From contig NZ_AUHM01000038.1 of assembly GCF_000423185.1 (NCBI RefSeq), forward strand, positions 1-64,000: DNA of 64,000 nucleotides, given 5' to 3'. A program made the position numbers and the translations under genes. The notes under the pieces are model-generated. The model made no database searches. It saw only the letters and a list, made by a program, of their open reading frames with translations, and was not told where the DNA came from. Below, one piece after another: positions 33,029-40,196 of this stretch. Each line of letters opens with the position of its first letter. Within the stretch, counting starts at the first letter, position 1. Source of the stretch: Inquilinus limosus DSM 16000 (lineage in GTDB: Bacteria > Pseudomonadota > Alphaproteobacteria > DSM-16000 > Inquilinaceae).

Positions 33029-33531
33029 TTCCGCTCCTTGGGGGTGGTGGTGTCGGCAAGCGAGCCGCCGGCGGCGACATAGGCGTCGAGCAGCCGCTCA
33101 AGCTTGTGTTCGCGCTGGCCGTAGCCGGCGCCGGGAAGGCTGGCCCAGATGGTGCGGCAGCGGTCGATCGCCTCGGCGATGCGTCCGGCCTTGACCGCGT
33201 CCAGCGCGCGCCGGCCGCGGATCAGCTCGACCGCGGCGCGGTCCTGGGCCTCCGGCGAGAAATCGCGGAGCCGAAGCCGCGCCGCCAGCTCGTCCCAGGT
33301 GCGGGCGAGGAACTGGTACCGTCCCGCCGCGGACGACGTGATCTTGTACCGGGGCAGCTTGACGAAGATGCGCGGGTGCGCGGCGTAGCTGTGGAACAGC
33401 GTCCCGCCGACCAGGACGTTGTAGCCGTCGTCGCTGCTCGCGATCGTCCTGGTGCCCTCGGAATAGGCCAGCATGTCGAGGAAGGCGGCGACATTCGAAG
33501 AGCCAAGTTCTCGAAGGGACAGGCGCGGCAT
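33025..33531 (-). CDS. Endolysin, lambda R-like lytic transglycosylase (GH104)
   Basis: A 168-residue protein starting at ATG 33531. AFLDMLAYSEGT holds the catalytic Glu; YNVLVGGTLFHSYAAHPR, AGRYQFLARTWDEL, DFSPEAQDRAAVELI and RTIWASLPGAGYGQREHKLERLL align almost word for word with lambda gpR. It cleaves peptidoglycan without hydrolysis. There is no signal peptide, so a holin is needed. It is first gene of the late operon behind the Mor-type dyad. Confidence 0.95.
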   Translation of the reverse strand: MPRLSLRELGSSNVAAFLDMLAYSEGTRTIASSDDGYNVLVGGTLFHSYAAHPRIFVKLPRYKITSSAAGRYQFLARTWDELAARLRLRDFSPEAQDRAAVELIRGRRALDAVKAGRIAEAIDRCRTIWASLPGAGYGQREHKLERLLDAYVAAGGSLADTTTPKERK

Positions 33532-33654
33532 GGTCGGGCACGGCTCCGCAGAGGGGGCGGCTCGGCCGCCTGGTGCCCGACATAAAAGCGCCGCCCCTAG
33601 GGCGGCCGGTTGCCCCAAGGGTTGGGGCAGAGGCTGATGAGCTTCGACGCGAGC
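33532..33654 (-). promoter_or_regulatory. Lysis/late promoter with Mor-type dyad (33611-33629)
   Basis: Perfect dyad TGCCCCAA-GGG-TTGGGGCA at 33611-33629, 80-98 bp before the endolysin start. On the minus strand a TTTTAT/TTATGT hexamer follows 24-31 nt later, with no -35 box. The near-identical dyad at 24056 has the same geometry. The activator gene is immediately upstream. This corresponds to Mu Plys. Confidence 0.65.
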
Positions 33655-34062
33655 TTACGACGAGCGGCCAGGATCACCAAACAGATCGGGCTGCCCCTCG
33701 CCGCGCCCGCGCTTGTTCCGGACGCGCCGCACCCATTCCTCCGTGCAGCCGAGGTCGCGCGCGCAGGCCCGCGTCCCGCCGGGGTGCTGCAGGATCTCGC
33801 GGACCAGCGCGCCGACGCCGCAGGCCCGCGGGATGGCCCGGTGGCTCGGGCCGTACATCTCGGCAAGCACGCGGGTCGCCTCCAGGCCGATGATGCCGAC
33901 CAGTGGCGAGGTCTCGCGCACCTCGGCCGGGCTCGGGATATAGCGCTTGCCGCCGCCCCAGACCTTCGCCAGGGCGCGCGCCTCCTTCACGTAGCCGCGG
34001 ACGGCCAGTCCGTAGAGCAGGCCGGGGAAGTATTCCGGCGTGACGGGCGGCAGCGCGTTCAT
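33655..34062 (-). CDS. mor: Mor/C-family transcription activator
   Basis: A 135-residue protein from ATG 34062 (MNALPPVTPEYFPGLLYGLAVRGYV). GGGKRYIPSPAEVRETSPLVGIIGLEATRVLAEMYGPSHRAIPRACG matches the dimerisation core of Mu Mor, and GGTRACARDLGCTEEWVRRVRNKR is the C-terminal helix-turn-helix. Mor proteins activate middle or late promoters lacking a -35 box. It is the last early gene, and only one such activator is present, so it may do the jobs of both Mor and C. Confidence 0.88.
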   Translation of the reverse strand: MNALPPVTPEYFPGLLYGLAVRGYVKEARALAKVWGGGKRYIPSPAEVRETSPLVGIIGLEATRVLAEMYGPSHRAIPRACGVGALVREILQHPGGTRACARDLGCTEEWVRRVRNKRGRGEGQPDLFGDPGRSS

Positions 34063-34712
34063 GCCGTCGCCCTCGCGCACAGGTCGAGCAGCGGCGCCGG
34101 CACCGGCGTTAGCGGCGCCGGCTTCCGTGGCGCGCTAACGGTGTCGTCGCCGAACGTGAACTTGTCGGTCTCGTTGCCCCAGGCAGCCCACCCCTTGCGG
34201 CGCTGGCGCCCGAACAGCTCGACATAGGGGCCGCGGGAAAGCGCCTCCGCCAGCTCGTAGACCTGGTCGGGCTTGCGGCTGTGCCCCCGCACCGGGGCGA
34301 CGATGAGGTTTCGGACGGATTTCGACAGGATCTCGGGGGCGCCGGTGGTGCCGAGCAGCAGCAGCTCGGACGCGCTGCGGAAGATGTAGCCGGAGCCGAA
34401 AGCCCAGCCCCGATTGCGGCTGGACCGCTTCGCCCACGATGCCCCCGATTTGTAATCGAAACCCCAGGCCGCCATCACGCGCAGCGCATCCGGCAGCATC
34501 GGGAAGGTCGCCCACATCAGGCAGATGGCGTCCCGGCCGGCCAGGCGCCCGGCGTTGAGCGCGGCGATCTCGTCGGTCGGCATGCACTCGTAATGCGCCT
34601 GGGCCGACTTCGCCTGGCCCTTCTCCGAATAGATCTCGTACAGCCAGGGCGGATCGGCGAGCACCAGCCCGTAGCCGAACATCTGCAGGGCGCCGAAGGG
34701 CCAGGGGGTCAC
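34059..34712 (-). CDS. MT-A70 family N6-adenine DNA methyltransferase
   Basis: A 217-residue protein with a GTG start at 34712. GLVLADPPWLYEIYSEKG gives the DPPW catalytic motif; ICLMWATFPMLPDALRVMAAWGFDYK and SELLLLGTTGAPEIL are typical of phage MT-A70 enzymes. It likely modifies phage DNA. A linker near its C-terminus is encoded by the palindromic element at 34107-34140. Confidence 0.92.
   Translation of the reverse strand: MTPWPFGALQMFGYGLVLADPPWLYEIYSEKGQAKSAQAHYECMPTDEIAALNAGRLAGRDAICLMWATFPMLPDALRVMAAWGFDYKSGASWAKRSSRNRGWAFGSGYIFRSASELLLLGTTGAPEILSKSVRNLIVAPVRGHSRKPDQVYELAEALSRGPYVELFGRQRRKGWAAWGNETDKFTFGDDTVSAPRKPAPLTPVPAPLLDLCARATA
34107..34140. repeat. In-gene palindromic element, copy 2
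   Basis: CGTTAGCG (34107-34114) and CGCTAACG (34133-34140), perfect 8-bp arms, in the C-terminal linker of the MT-A70 gene (VSAPRKPAPLTPV). Flanks resemble copy 3 at 40396. Confidence 0.4.
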
Positions 34713-34954
34713 CGCGACGCCTCCCTGGCTTGGCATGCCGCTTCGGCGCCGGCTTGCGTCCAGGCAATTCGGGCCGAGGTCACGCCCCGCTCGCGGCCGA
34801 GCAGGACAGTGACCAGGCGCTCCCGCTGCAGGGCGCCGACCAGGGACCACCACCATTGGCGATCAGCGGCCAGGATGGGGCTGTGTTCGGCCAGTTGGTC
34901 GATGAGCTGCACCGTTTGCGGAACCAGCCGCAGCTTCTCGCGCGGTCGGGTCAC
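34709..34954 (-). CDS. Small early phage protein
   Basis: An 81-residue protein with GTG start overlapping the previous stop (GTGA) and ending in another GTGA overlap. VTRPREKLRLVPQTVQLIDQLAEHSPILAADRQWWWSLVGALQRERLVTVLLGRERGVTSARIAW is helical. No family recognised. Confidence 0.6.
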   Translation of the reverse strand: MTRPREKLRLVPQTVQLIDQLAEHSPILAADRQWWWSLVGALQRERLVTVLLGRERGVTSARIAWTQAGAEAACQAREASR

Positions 34955-35181
34955 GGACGCCGCTCCGCCGCCGGCGAGGACTGGCAGCGCTCGCATTCGA
35001 CGACGTGAACGGAGCCGTTGGGGTCGGCTCGGTAGAGCGGCGGCGCCGATGGCGGCCAGGTGGCGGATGCCCTCGCGACAATATCGGTCGCGTAGACTTC
35101 GGCCGAAGACGACTTGATGCCATGGGCCATGAGACGGTCCATCACGACCTGGAAAAGGTGGTTCCGCTGTTGGCTGTTCAT
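34951..35181 (-). CDS. Small early phage protein with CxxC
   Basis: A 76-residue protein from ATG 35181 (MNSQQRNHLFQVVMDRLMAHGI). Its C-terminus has VVECERCQSS, a single Cys pair. It overlaps GemA by 4 bp. Role unknown. Confidence 0.6.
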   Translation of the reverse strand: MNSQQRNHLFQVVMDRLMAHGIKSSSAEVYATDIVARASATWPPSAPPLYRADPNGSVHVVECERCQSSPAAERRP

Positions 35182-35591
35182 TGGTCGGCTCCTCGCTTCG
35201 CCGCCTGGCGCTTCATGGCCTTGAGCGCCTCGACCACCTTGGTGGCGTCGGCGACGGTCAGCATGTCGGGGTCGGGGATCACGTCGTCGGCCAGGCCGAG
35301 GACGCGGCGGATCATGGAGCGGAGGGACGCCTCCGATTTCTCTCGGGACGCCTCGCGCCAGAGGACGCGGATCAGGCGGCCGGCCGGCGTCCGGCCGGTA
35401 CGCAGGTCGGCACCGCCCTTCCATCCGAGCCGGACGAATTCGCGGATGACGTTGCCGAGCTGGACGTCATTGAGGTCGGCCGCGCTGTCCCGGCCAGTGG
35501 CACGGCGCAGCACGTCGCGATAGGTGTCGTCATCCAGCCCCAGTTGCTTCTTGGCCACATGGACTTTGGCGATCAGGAGAGCGCGCGTCAT
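35178..35591 (-). CDS. gemA: GemA / Mu gp16-like regulator (DUF1018)
   Basis: A 137-residue protein. IAKVHVAKKQLGLDDDTYRDVLRRATGRDSAADLNDVQLGNVIREFVRLGWK is the DUF1018 hallmark. In Mu, GemA alters host gene expression and DNA supercoiling. It lies in the early operon, as in Mu. Confidence 0.93.
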   Translation of the reverse strand: MTRALLIAKVHVAKKQLGLDDDTYRDVLRRATGRDSAADLNDVQLGNVIREFVRLGWKGGADLRTGRTPAGRLIRVLWREASREKSEASLRSMIRRVLGLADDVIPDPDMLTVADATKVVEALKAMKRQAAKRGADQ

Positions 35592-35728
35592 TCCGCGACC
35601 TCCCGACGAGGAAACGTGCCAGTCCTCGGCTTCGGTGCGTTGAGCCGGTTGCGGGGAACTCCGGGGGCTGGAATCCTTATTGGTCGGTTGGGGGGTGAAG
35701 AGAATGCGCGATGAAAGGAGAGTGCGCG

Positions 35729-36094
35729 ATGTACGGCCTCACCCGGATCGAGCCGCCCATTTCCTTTCGACGCAGGGATGGTCGCCCGGCCGTCATTGGA
35801 GATGTCAACACATTGGCCGAGTGGCTTAATGGACTCTATGACGCCATCTTGGACCCGCATCGGCCCGAAGGTGAGCGGAGCTGGGAGGTCCGATCGGTCC
35901 AGTTGTATGAGATCGAGCAAGTGCTCTTTATGCTGGCCGAGGAGAGCGCCAGCGATGCTGATGCGATAAGCGCGGGGCTTCGGGCAACCTGTGAGGCTGT
36001 CATTGCCTGCTATCGCGATTTGATTGTGACATACCCACCCGCCACGAGGAGCATCCGGTGCGCTGGTGAGGCGCGCAGCCTCGCCACTCACTGA
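35729..36094 (+). CDS. Isolated plus-strand cargo gene, unknown function
   Basis: A 121-residue protein with a good ribosome site (AAGGAG 9 nt before ATG 35729), read against the surrounding early operon. It is acidic and AT-richer than its neighbours. Segments such as TLAEWLNGLYDAILD and VQLYEIEQVLFMLAEES look helical. It may be expressed from its own promoter in the lysogen. The antisense frame lacks these features. Family not recognised. Confidence 0.55.
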   Translation: MYGLTRIEPPISFRRRDGRPAVIGDVNTLAEWLNGLYDAILDPHRPEGERSWEVRSVQLYEIEQVLFMLAEESASDADAISAGLRATCEAVIACYRDLIVTYPPATRSIRCAGEARSLATH

Positions 36095-36099
36095 CTTGC

Positions 36100-36585
36100 T
36101 CACGGCCGCACCTCGATCTCGCCCAGCAGCTGGCGGAGCAGTTGCTCGAAGTCGGCCCGGACTCGGTCGGCATGGAACCTGGTCGGCGCGACGATAATGT
36201 GCAGTTCGCCGTGCCGCTCCAGCCGCAGCGGCCGGAACCACGTCGACCACTTCTTGATGCCGACCCGGTCGACAAGGCCGGCGAATGGATGGACGCCCGG
36301 CGTCGGCGGCGCCTCGGCCGCCTCCTCCGCCGCCAGGTAGTCGCGCCAGCGCTCGTCGGCGAGGAACGTCGAGGCCATCCAGTTGAATTTCGGGTCCGCC
36401 TTCGCCGCGCGCCTCTCGGCCGCATAAGCACGGGCCGCAGCGGTCAGCTCCTCAGCGGTCACGGTGCCGGCCTTGATCAAGGCGTTGAACAGCTTCCGCG
36501 CCCGCTCTCGCGGGTTCGGTCGCCGCGCGGGATAGACGGCCCAGAAGGCGTCGAAAACGGGATCGTCGGGGGGCTTACGGGGCAT
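36100..36585 (-). CDS. Early protein with DnaA N-terminal-like domain
   Basis: A 161-residue protein. The N-terminal half (FDAFWAVYPARRPNPRERARKLFNALIKAG, FNWMASTFLADERWRDYL) looks like phage replication-associated proteins; the C-terminal half (KKWSTWFRPLRLERHGELHIIVAPTRFHADRVRADFEQLLRQLLG) closely resembles the DnaA domain I fold. That domain mediates protein-protein contact with helicase or DiaA-like partners, so recruitment of host replication proteins for replicative transposition is a reasonable inference. Confidence 0.65.
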   Translation of the reverse strand: MPRKPPDDPVFDAFWAVYPARRPNPRERARKLFNALIKAGTVTAEELTAAARAYAAERRAAKADPKFNWMASTFLADERWRDYLAAEEAAEAPPTPGVHPFAGLVDRVGIKKWSTWFRPLRLERHGELHIIVAPTRFHADRVRADFEQLLRQLLGEIEVRP

Positions 36586-36991
36586 TGCTGGTCTCCGTCG
36601 CCGAGACGGGCGCGCCGGCCGCCAGCGACGTCAGTACGTCGTCGCGCACCAGCACGAAGCCGTTCGGGATCTCGGGGATGGCAAGGGGTGGGTGCGCGGC
36701 CGGCGCCGGCAGGCCGCGGATGATGGTGTTGAAGATGGCGGCGATGTCGGGCCGGGCGATGCCGGCGCCTTCCATGATCTCGATGGTGCCGGCGATCAGC
36801 GCCCGAGCATCGTCTTCGGTGATCGCCAGCTCCGGGATGGCGCGGGCCGGCGTCTGCAGGCGCATGAACGCGGCGGCGATTGCGAACACGGTTTCATTGG
36901 CCGCGGACTTGGCCGACCGCGACAGGCCGCGGGTCTGCTGATAGATCCTGTTGAGCCGAAACTGGCACAAGGCCGCTTCGAGTCCGGTCAT
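36575..36991 (-). CDS. Early phage protein, unknown
   Basis: A 138-residue helical protein overlapping the DnaA-like gene by 11 bp. ITEDDARALIAGTIEIMEGAGIARPDIAAIFNTIIRG is its most regular part. No family recognised. Confidence 0.6.
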   Translation of the reverse strand: MTGLEAALCQFRLNRIYQQTRGLSRSAKSAANETVFAIAAAFMRLQTPARAIPELAITEDDARALIAGTIEIMEGAGIARPDIAAIFNTIIRGLPAPAAHPPLAIPEIPNGFVLVRDDVLTSLAAGAPVSATETSNAP

Positions 36992-37003
36992 CGCCGCTGC
37001 CTC

Positions 37004-37267
37004 CTACCGGTCCCGCCGTTCCGCGCGGTCGGCGCGGCTGCGGGCGCGAGCGCGCATGGCGGCGACTTCCTGCCGCGCCTGCTGTCGGCCGCTGACCATG
37101 GCCAGCGCCTGGCCAAGGTCGGTCCCGTAGCGAGAGAAGGCGACGGCCAGATCCTCGCGGCTGCAGCGCTTGATTAGGCAGGCCAGCTGGACGCCCTTGC
37201 CTTCGCCCGCTCGATGGAGCGCGCGCGTGATCTCGTCCAGTCCGATCGGGTCGGGATGCCGGGGCAT
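37004..37267 (-). CDS. Early phage protein, unknown
   Basis: An 87-residue basic protein (MPRHPDPIGLDEITRALHRAG...), ending in an Arg-rich tail that could bind nucleic acid. No family recognised. Confidence 0.6.
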   Translation of the reverse strand: MPRHPDPIGLDEITRALHRAGEGKGVQLACLIKRCSREDLAVAFSRYGTDLGQALAMVSGRQQARQEVAAMRARARSRADRAERRDR

Positions 37268-37275
37268 AGTGCCTC

Positions 37276-37590
37276 CTACTGGCCTCGCCTATCCGCCAGG
37301 TCGGCGGAGAGGACGAAGGTCGGTTCATCGAGGTTCATGGGGACGCGGCGGATGATCTCCAGCGCGCGGCGGCGGGACGGCAGTCGGCGGAGATAGCCGC
37401 GCTCGATCAGGCCGTGGATTATTGAGTGCACGGTGTGCTTGGACCGGATGTCCAGCTCGTCCGCCAGCTCCTGGTAGGACGGGCAGACGCCCGATTGGTC
37501 CATCAGTTCCTGGATGACGCGCATGCAGTCGGCCATGGCCCTGGTAAGACCCATTCCGACCGGGGCCGGCTCGGGAGCCAGGCTAGACAT
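37276..37590 (-). CDS. LexA-type winged-helix DNA-binding protein
   Basis: A 104-residue protein. MRVIQELMDQSGVCPSYQELADELDIRSKHTVHSIIHGLIERGYLRRLPSRRRALEI matches the LexA N-terminal DNA-binding domain, without a peptidase domain. It could act as an antirepressor-type or SOS-box competitor; that is inference. Confidence 0.8.
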   Translation of the reverse strand: MSSLAPEPAPVGMGLTRAMADCMRVIQELMDQSGVCPSYQELADELDIRSKHTVHSIIHGLIERGYLRRLPSRRRALEIIRRVPMNLDEPTFVLSADLADRRGQ

Positions 37591-37885
37591 TGCGGGGCTC
37601 CACCGGCACCGGGCCGCAGCCCCAGGCGTTGAAGCCGTCGTCTCGCTCGCGGCTGAGGTAGTCCTCGATCTCGGCGTTCGTCATGAAGCGCCAGGTCCCG
37701 CGGACGTGTATTCGGCCCACGCCCGGCCAGCGGACCAGGCGCAGGAACTCCAGCGGGTCGGCCGGCGTGTCGAAGGGCGGGAGGTAGCGGACGCCCGGAA
37801 CGTCGATCACGATTTCTTCGCGGGCGGCGCTGACCAGGTAGACCCGAATGTCCGCGCGGACACCCTCGGGCAGCAGCATCGTCAT
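37583..37885 (-). CDS. Early phage protein, unknown
   Basis: A 100-residue protein from ATG 37885 (MTMLLPEGVRADIRVYLVSAAREEIVIDVPG). It overlaps the LexA-like gene by 8 bp. No motif recognised. Confidence 0.6.
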   Translation of the reverse strand: MTMLLPEGVRADIRVYLVSAAREEIVIDVPGVRYLPPFDTPADPLEFLRLVRWPGVGRIHVRGTWRFMTNAEIEDYLSRERDDGFNAWGCGPVPVEPRNV

Positions 37886-37890
37886 GGTGG

Positions 37891-38007
37891 TCAGGACCTC
37901 GGGGCTGGTGGCGTCGCCCGGCCGATGTGCAGGGCGAGAAGATGAGCGTTGGGGATCGGGGCTGGCCGGCGGCGCAGCCCGAGGAGCCGAAGCAGGCGCG
38001 CGATCAT
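37891..38007 (-). CDS. 38-residue basic peptide gene
   Basis: MIARLLRLLGLRRRPAPIP... starts in an ATGA overlap with the upstream stop and ends 5 bp before the next start, filling an otherwise empty slot in the operon. Basic amphipathic N-terminus. Small and unproven. Confidence 0.4.
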   Translation of the reverse strand: MIARLLRLLGLRRRPAPIPNAHLLALHIGRATPPAPRS

Positions 38008-38315
38008 CGCTGCGCCCCACGCCGGCTCAGCCAGGCGGCAGCGAGCGCATGCATCTGCCGGCCGATCGGCATCCGCACCGACCGGCCGTCCAGGATGGCC
38101 TGGGCGATCCGGTCGGCCGTCTCGTCGTCGATCACGGTGGCGACCTCGCCTTCCGGGGTCACGTCGACGATGCCGGACAGAGTCTCATTGCCGTTCGTCG
38201 CCGTGACGGCGTAGCGGTTGTCGCGCAGCTGCCGATAGGTCTGGACGATGCCGCGCACTGTGCCGTGGCCCGCCAGCTCGAAGCTGACCTCGCGGCCGAT
38301 GAGGCGCGCCGTCAC
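38004..38315 (-). CDS. Early phage protein, unknown
   Basis: A 103-residue protein, N-terminal half beta-rich (REVSFELAGHGTVRGIVQTYRQL), C-terminal half helical. Overlaps both neighbours by 4 bp. Confidence 0.6.
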   Translation of the reverse strand: MTARLIGREVSFELAGHGTVRGIVQTYRQLRDNRYAVTATNGNETLSGIVDVTPEGEVATVIDDETADRIAQAILDGRSVRMPIGRQMHALAAAWLSRRGAQR

Positions 38316-38545
38316 GGCACGATCCCCGCGGCTTCGAGGCGCCGGGCCAGGTCGAGCGTCTTCTCCGACACAGCGACGGTCGGCCGGGATTCGAGCGCCA
38401 CAGCCTCGACCTCCATGATGCCGAGCAGCTCGACCATCCGCTTGACCTCGGCCTCGCTCAGCGGCTGCCGGCTGGACAGGCGGGTGTTCAACGTGCGGCG
38501 CATCGAATGCAGCTCGCGGGACAGGGGCGACAGCAACCTAACCAC
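38312..38545 (-). CDS. Early phage protein, unknown
   Basis: A 77-residue protein from GTG 38545 (VVRLLSPLSRELHSMRRTLNTRL); an internal ATG would give 63 residues. Helical, with an LSEAEVKRMVELLGIMEVEAV stretch. Family not recognised. Confidence 0.55.
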   Translation of the reverse strand: MVRLLSPLSRELHSMRRTLNTRLSSRQPLSEAEVKRMVELLGIMEVEAVALESRPTVAVSEKTLDLARRLEAAGIVP

Positions 38546-38879
38546 GGGATCTCTCCTCCTGGGGCTTGTTGGGGCAGGTTTGGCAGGCCCGCCAATGGGC
38601 GGCGGCATGCGGGGCATGGGTGGGACAGGGGCCGAGCGCCAAGCGGCAGCGGTCCCGCTGCACGCGCTCGGCCAGGAACGGGCACTCCACCTGGTCCAGG
38701 GCGGCCAGCACCGCCGCCTCGAACCGGCTCGTGTCGGCGGCCGGGTACTTGCCCGAGAGGGCCAGGGAGACCGCGGTGCGGCTGCGGCCGATGGCGTCGG
38801 CTACGGCCCGGATGCTGCCGCGGCGCGACGCCTCCGCGCGCAGCAGCGCCACCACGGCGGGGTCAACCGGCCTGGTCAT
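38538..38879 (-). CDS. HTH protein with C-terminal Cys/His cluster
   Basis: A 113-residue protein. GSIRAVADAIGRSRTAVSLALSGKYPAADTSRFEAAV is a helix-turn-helix of the Cro/LacI kind; the C-terminus has CPFL..., CRLALGPCPTH and CQTCPNK, which could hold a zinc ion. Likely an early regulator. Confidence 0.65.
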   Translation of the reverse strand: MTRPVDPAVVALLRAEASRRGSIRAVADAIGRSRTAVSLALSGKYPAADTSRFEAAVLAALDQVECPFLAERVQRDRCRLALGPCPTHAPHAAAHWRACQTCPNKPQEERSRG

Positions 38880-39429
38880 CGGCGGTCACCACGCGGCCCA
38901 GGTTGCGGTCGAAGATCGACCCGTCCCGCCGCACCAGGGGGCTGGCGGGGCCGGTGTTGCGGACCAGGCGGTAGCGCTTCTGACCCGAATTGGGGTGGGC
39001 CGCCACCCTGACCCGGCCGGTCAGCGGCAAGAGATAGCCGGCGCCGACCAGGCGGTTGACGTAGCGGCGGATCGAACTCTCCAGCGCCTTGCGGTCGCTC
39101 TCTGGCCCGGCAACCGCCTCGACGAGATCAGCGCGGCAGAACCGGCCGAGCTGCCGCATCGCCGCCCAGATCCGGGTCCGGGCCGTGGCGTCCCAGGCCC
39201 CGCCGGTGCCGGTCGGTGCCGTGGTGACCATCAGGGGCTCGACGTCGTCCGACTGGCCGCGCTCGGTCAGCCGGTAGCATCCCTCCGATGCGCGCTCGAT
39301 CAGGCCGGCCGCATAGGCGCGCCGCAAGTCGGTGCAGGCATCGCGGTAGCTCTTGCCGAGCAGCCCCGGCAGCTGGTCGATGGTGACGCAGGCGCCGGGT
39401 TCGGCCAGCGCATCCAGCAGCGCGCGCAT
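38863..39429 (-). CDS. Early phage protein with winged-helix-like repeats
   Basis: A 188-residue protein. LPGLLGKSYRDACTDLRRAYAAGLIERASEGCYRLTERG and FCRADLVEAVAG...IRRYVNRLVGAGYLLPLTGR look like two winged-helix units; RYRLVRNTGPASPLVRRDGSIFDRN closes the protein as in other Mu-like early proteins. It follows the B gene directly. Confidence 0.65.
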   Translation of the reverse strand: MRALLDALAEPGACVTIDQLPGLLGKSYRDACTDLRRAYAAGLIERASEGCYRLTERGQSDDVEPLMVTTAPTGTGGAWDATARTRIWAAMRQLGRFCRADLVEAVAGPESDRKALESSIRRYVNRLVGAGYLLPLTGRVRVAAHPNSGQKRYRLVRNTGPASPLVRRDGSIFDRNLGRVVTADDQAG

Positions 39430-40196
39430 CAGGCCACCACCACCGGCGCGCCGGTCTCACGGCTGTGCAGCAGCACCTGGCCGCGCATCGCCTCGACGCC
39501 CACGGCGGCGCCGGCTTGGCGCAGGCCGAAGCGCTCGATCGCCGCCACCGCCTCTTTCAGCTCGCGGATGTAGCCGCCGCAGGCCCGATGCGTGTAAGCG
39601 ATCAGGTCATCCTTGACCTCGACCTCGCTGATGCCGGCGATGACCGCCCGCACGTCGTCCAGGGTCAGCGGCTTGAACTCGACCTTCTGGCTGATGCGCG
39701 AGGCCACCTGCGGATAGCGATCCAGCCGCTTCCTGATCCGGTCCATCCCCACCAGCACGGTCGGGATCTCCAGGTGGTCGGTGATGTCGCGGATGCCCTC
39801 GACCACGTCCCGGCCGGCGGCGACGGCGTGGTCGGCCTCGTCGATCAGGATCACCGTGGTGGCGTGGCCCAGGCGGGCGGCCTGCGCCTGCCGGGCCGTC
39901 AGCGCCGCCACCACCGTCTCGAACAGCTTCGCCGTGTCGCGCGTCGGGGCCGGCCGGCCGGTGGCAGCGGCGTAGATGTCCCGCAGGCACCAGCTATGGG
40001 TCCAGCCTTGCTTGGCGCGGACGTGGATCGCCTGATTCTGGACGCCCCACCACACCGCCGTGCCCGTCTTGCCGAGGCCGGGCTCGCCATCGACCAGCAT
40101 CAGGCAGCTTTCCGATGCGCCGCGGTTCTTGAGCGCATTGAAGGCGCCCAGCCAGGCCATGACGTTTGATACTTTCGGGATAAACACGGGCTTCAT
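39429..40196 (-). CDS. Transposition ATPase (MuB-like AAA+)
   Basis: A 255-residue protein from ATG 40196, which overlaps the transposase stop (TGATG). Walker A DGEPGLGKTG (36-45), Walker B TVILIDEADHA (about 114-124) and the sensor segment VLVGMDRIRKRL match the AAA_22/MuB group. It should bind target DNA and stimulate the transposase, and confer target immunity. Confidence 0.92.
   Translation of the reverse strand: MKPVFIPKVSNVMAWLGAFNALKNRGASESCLMLVDGEPGLGKTGTAVWWGVQNQAIHVRAKQGWTHSWCLRDIYAAATGRPAPTRDTAKLFETVVAALTARQAQAARLGHATTVILIDEADHAVAAGRDVVEGIRDITDHLEIPTVLVGMDRIRKRLDRYPQVASRISQKVEFKPLTLDDVRAVIAGISEVEVKDDLIAYTHRACGGYIRELKEAVAAIERFGLRQAGAAVGVEAMRGQVLLHSRETGAPVVVA

Noticed and set aside
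35588-36250. Minus-strand frame opposite the 35729 gene.
   Set aside because: No ribosome site and no regular structure; the plus-strand frame has a good site and more natural composition. Some doubt remains.
38565-38585. TTGGGGCA at 38570 as a third Mor-type operator.
   Set aside because: Only one half-site; it is inside a coding region and the other arm is absent (TGGGGCTTG is a direct, not inverted, copy).
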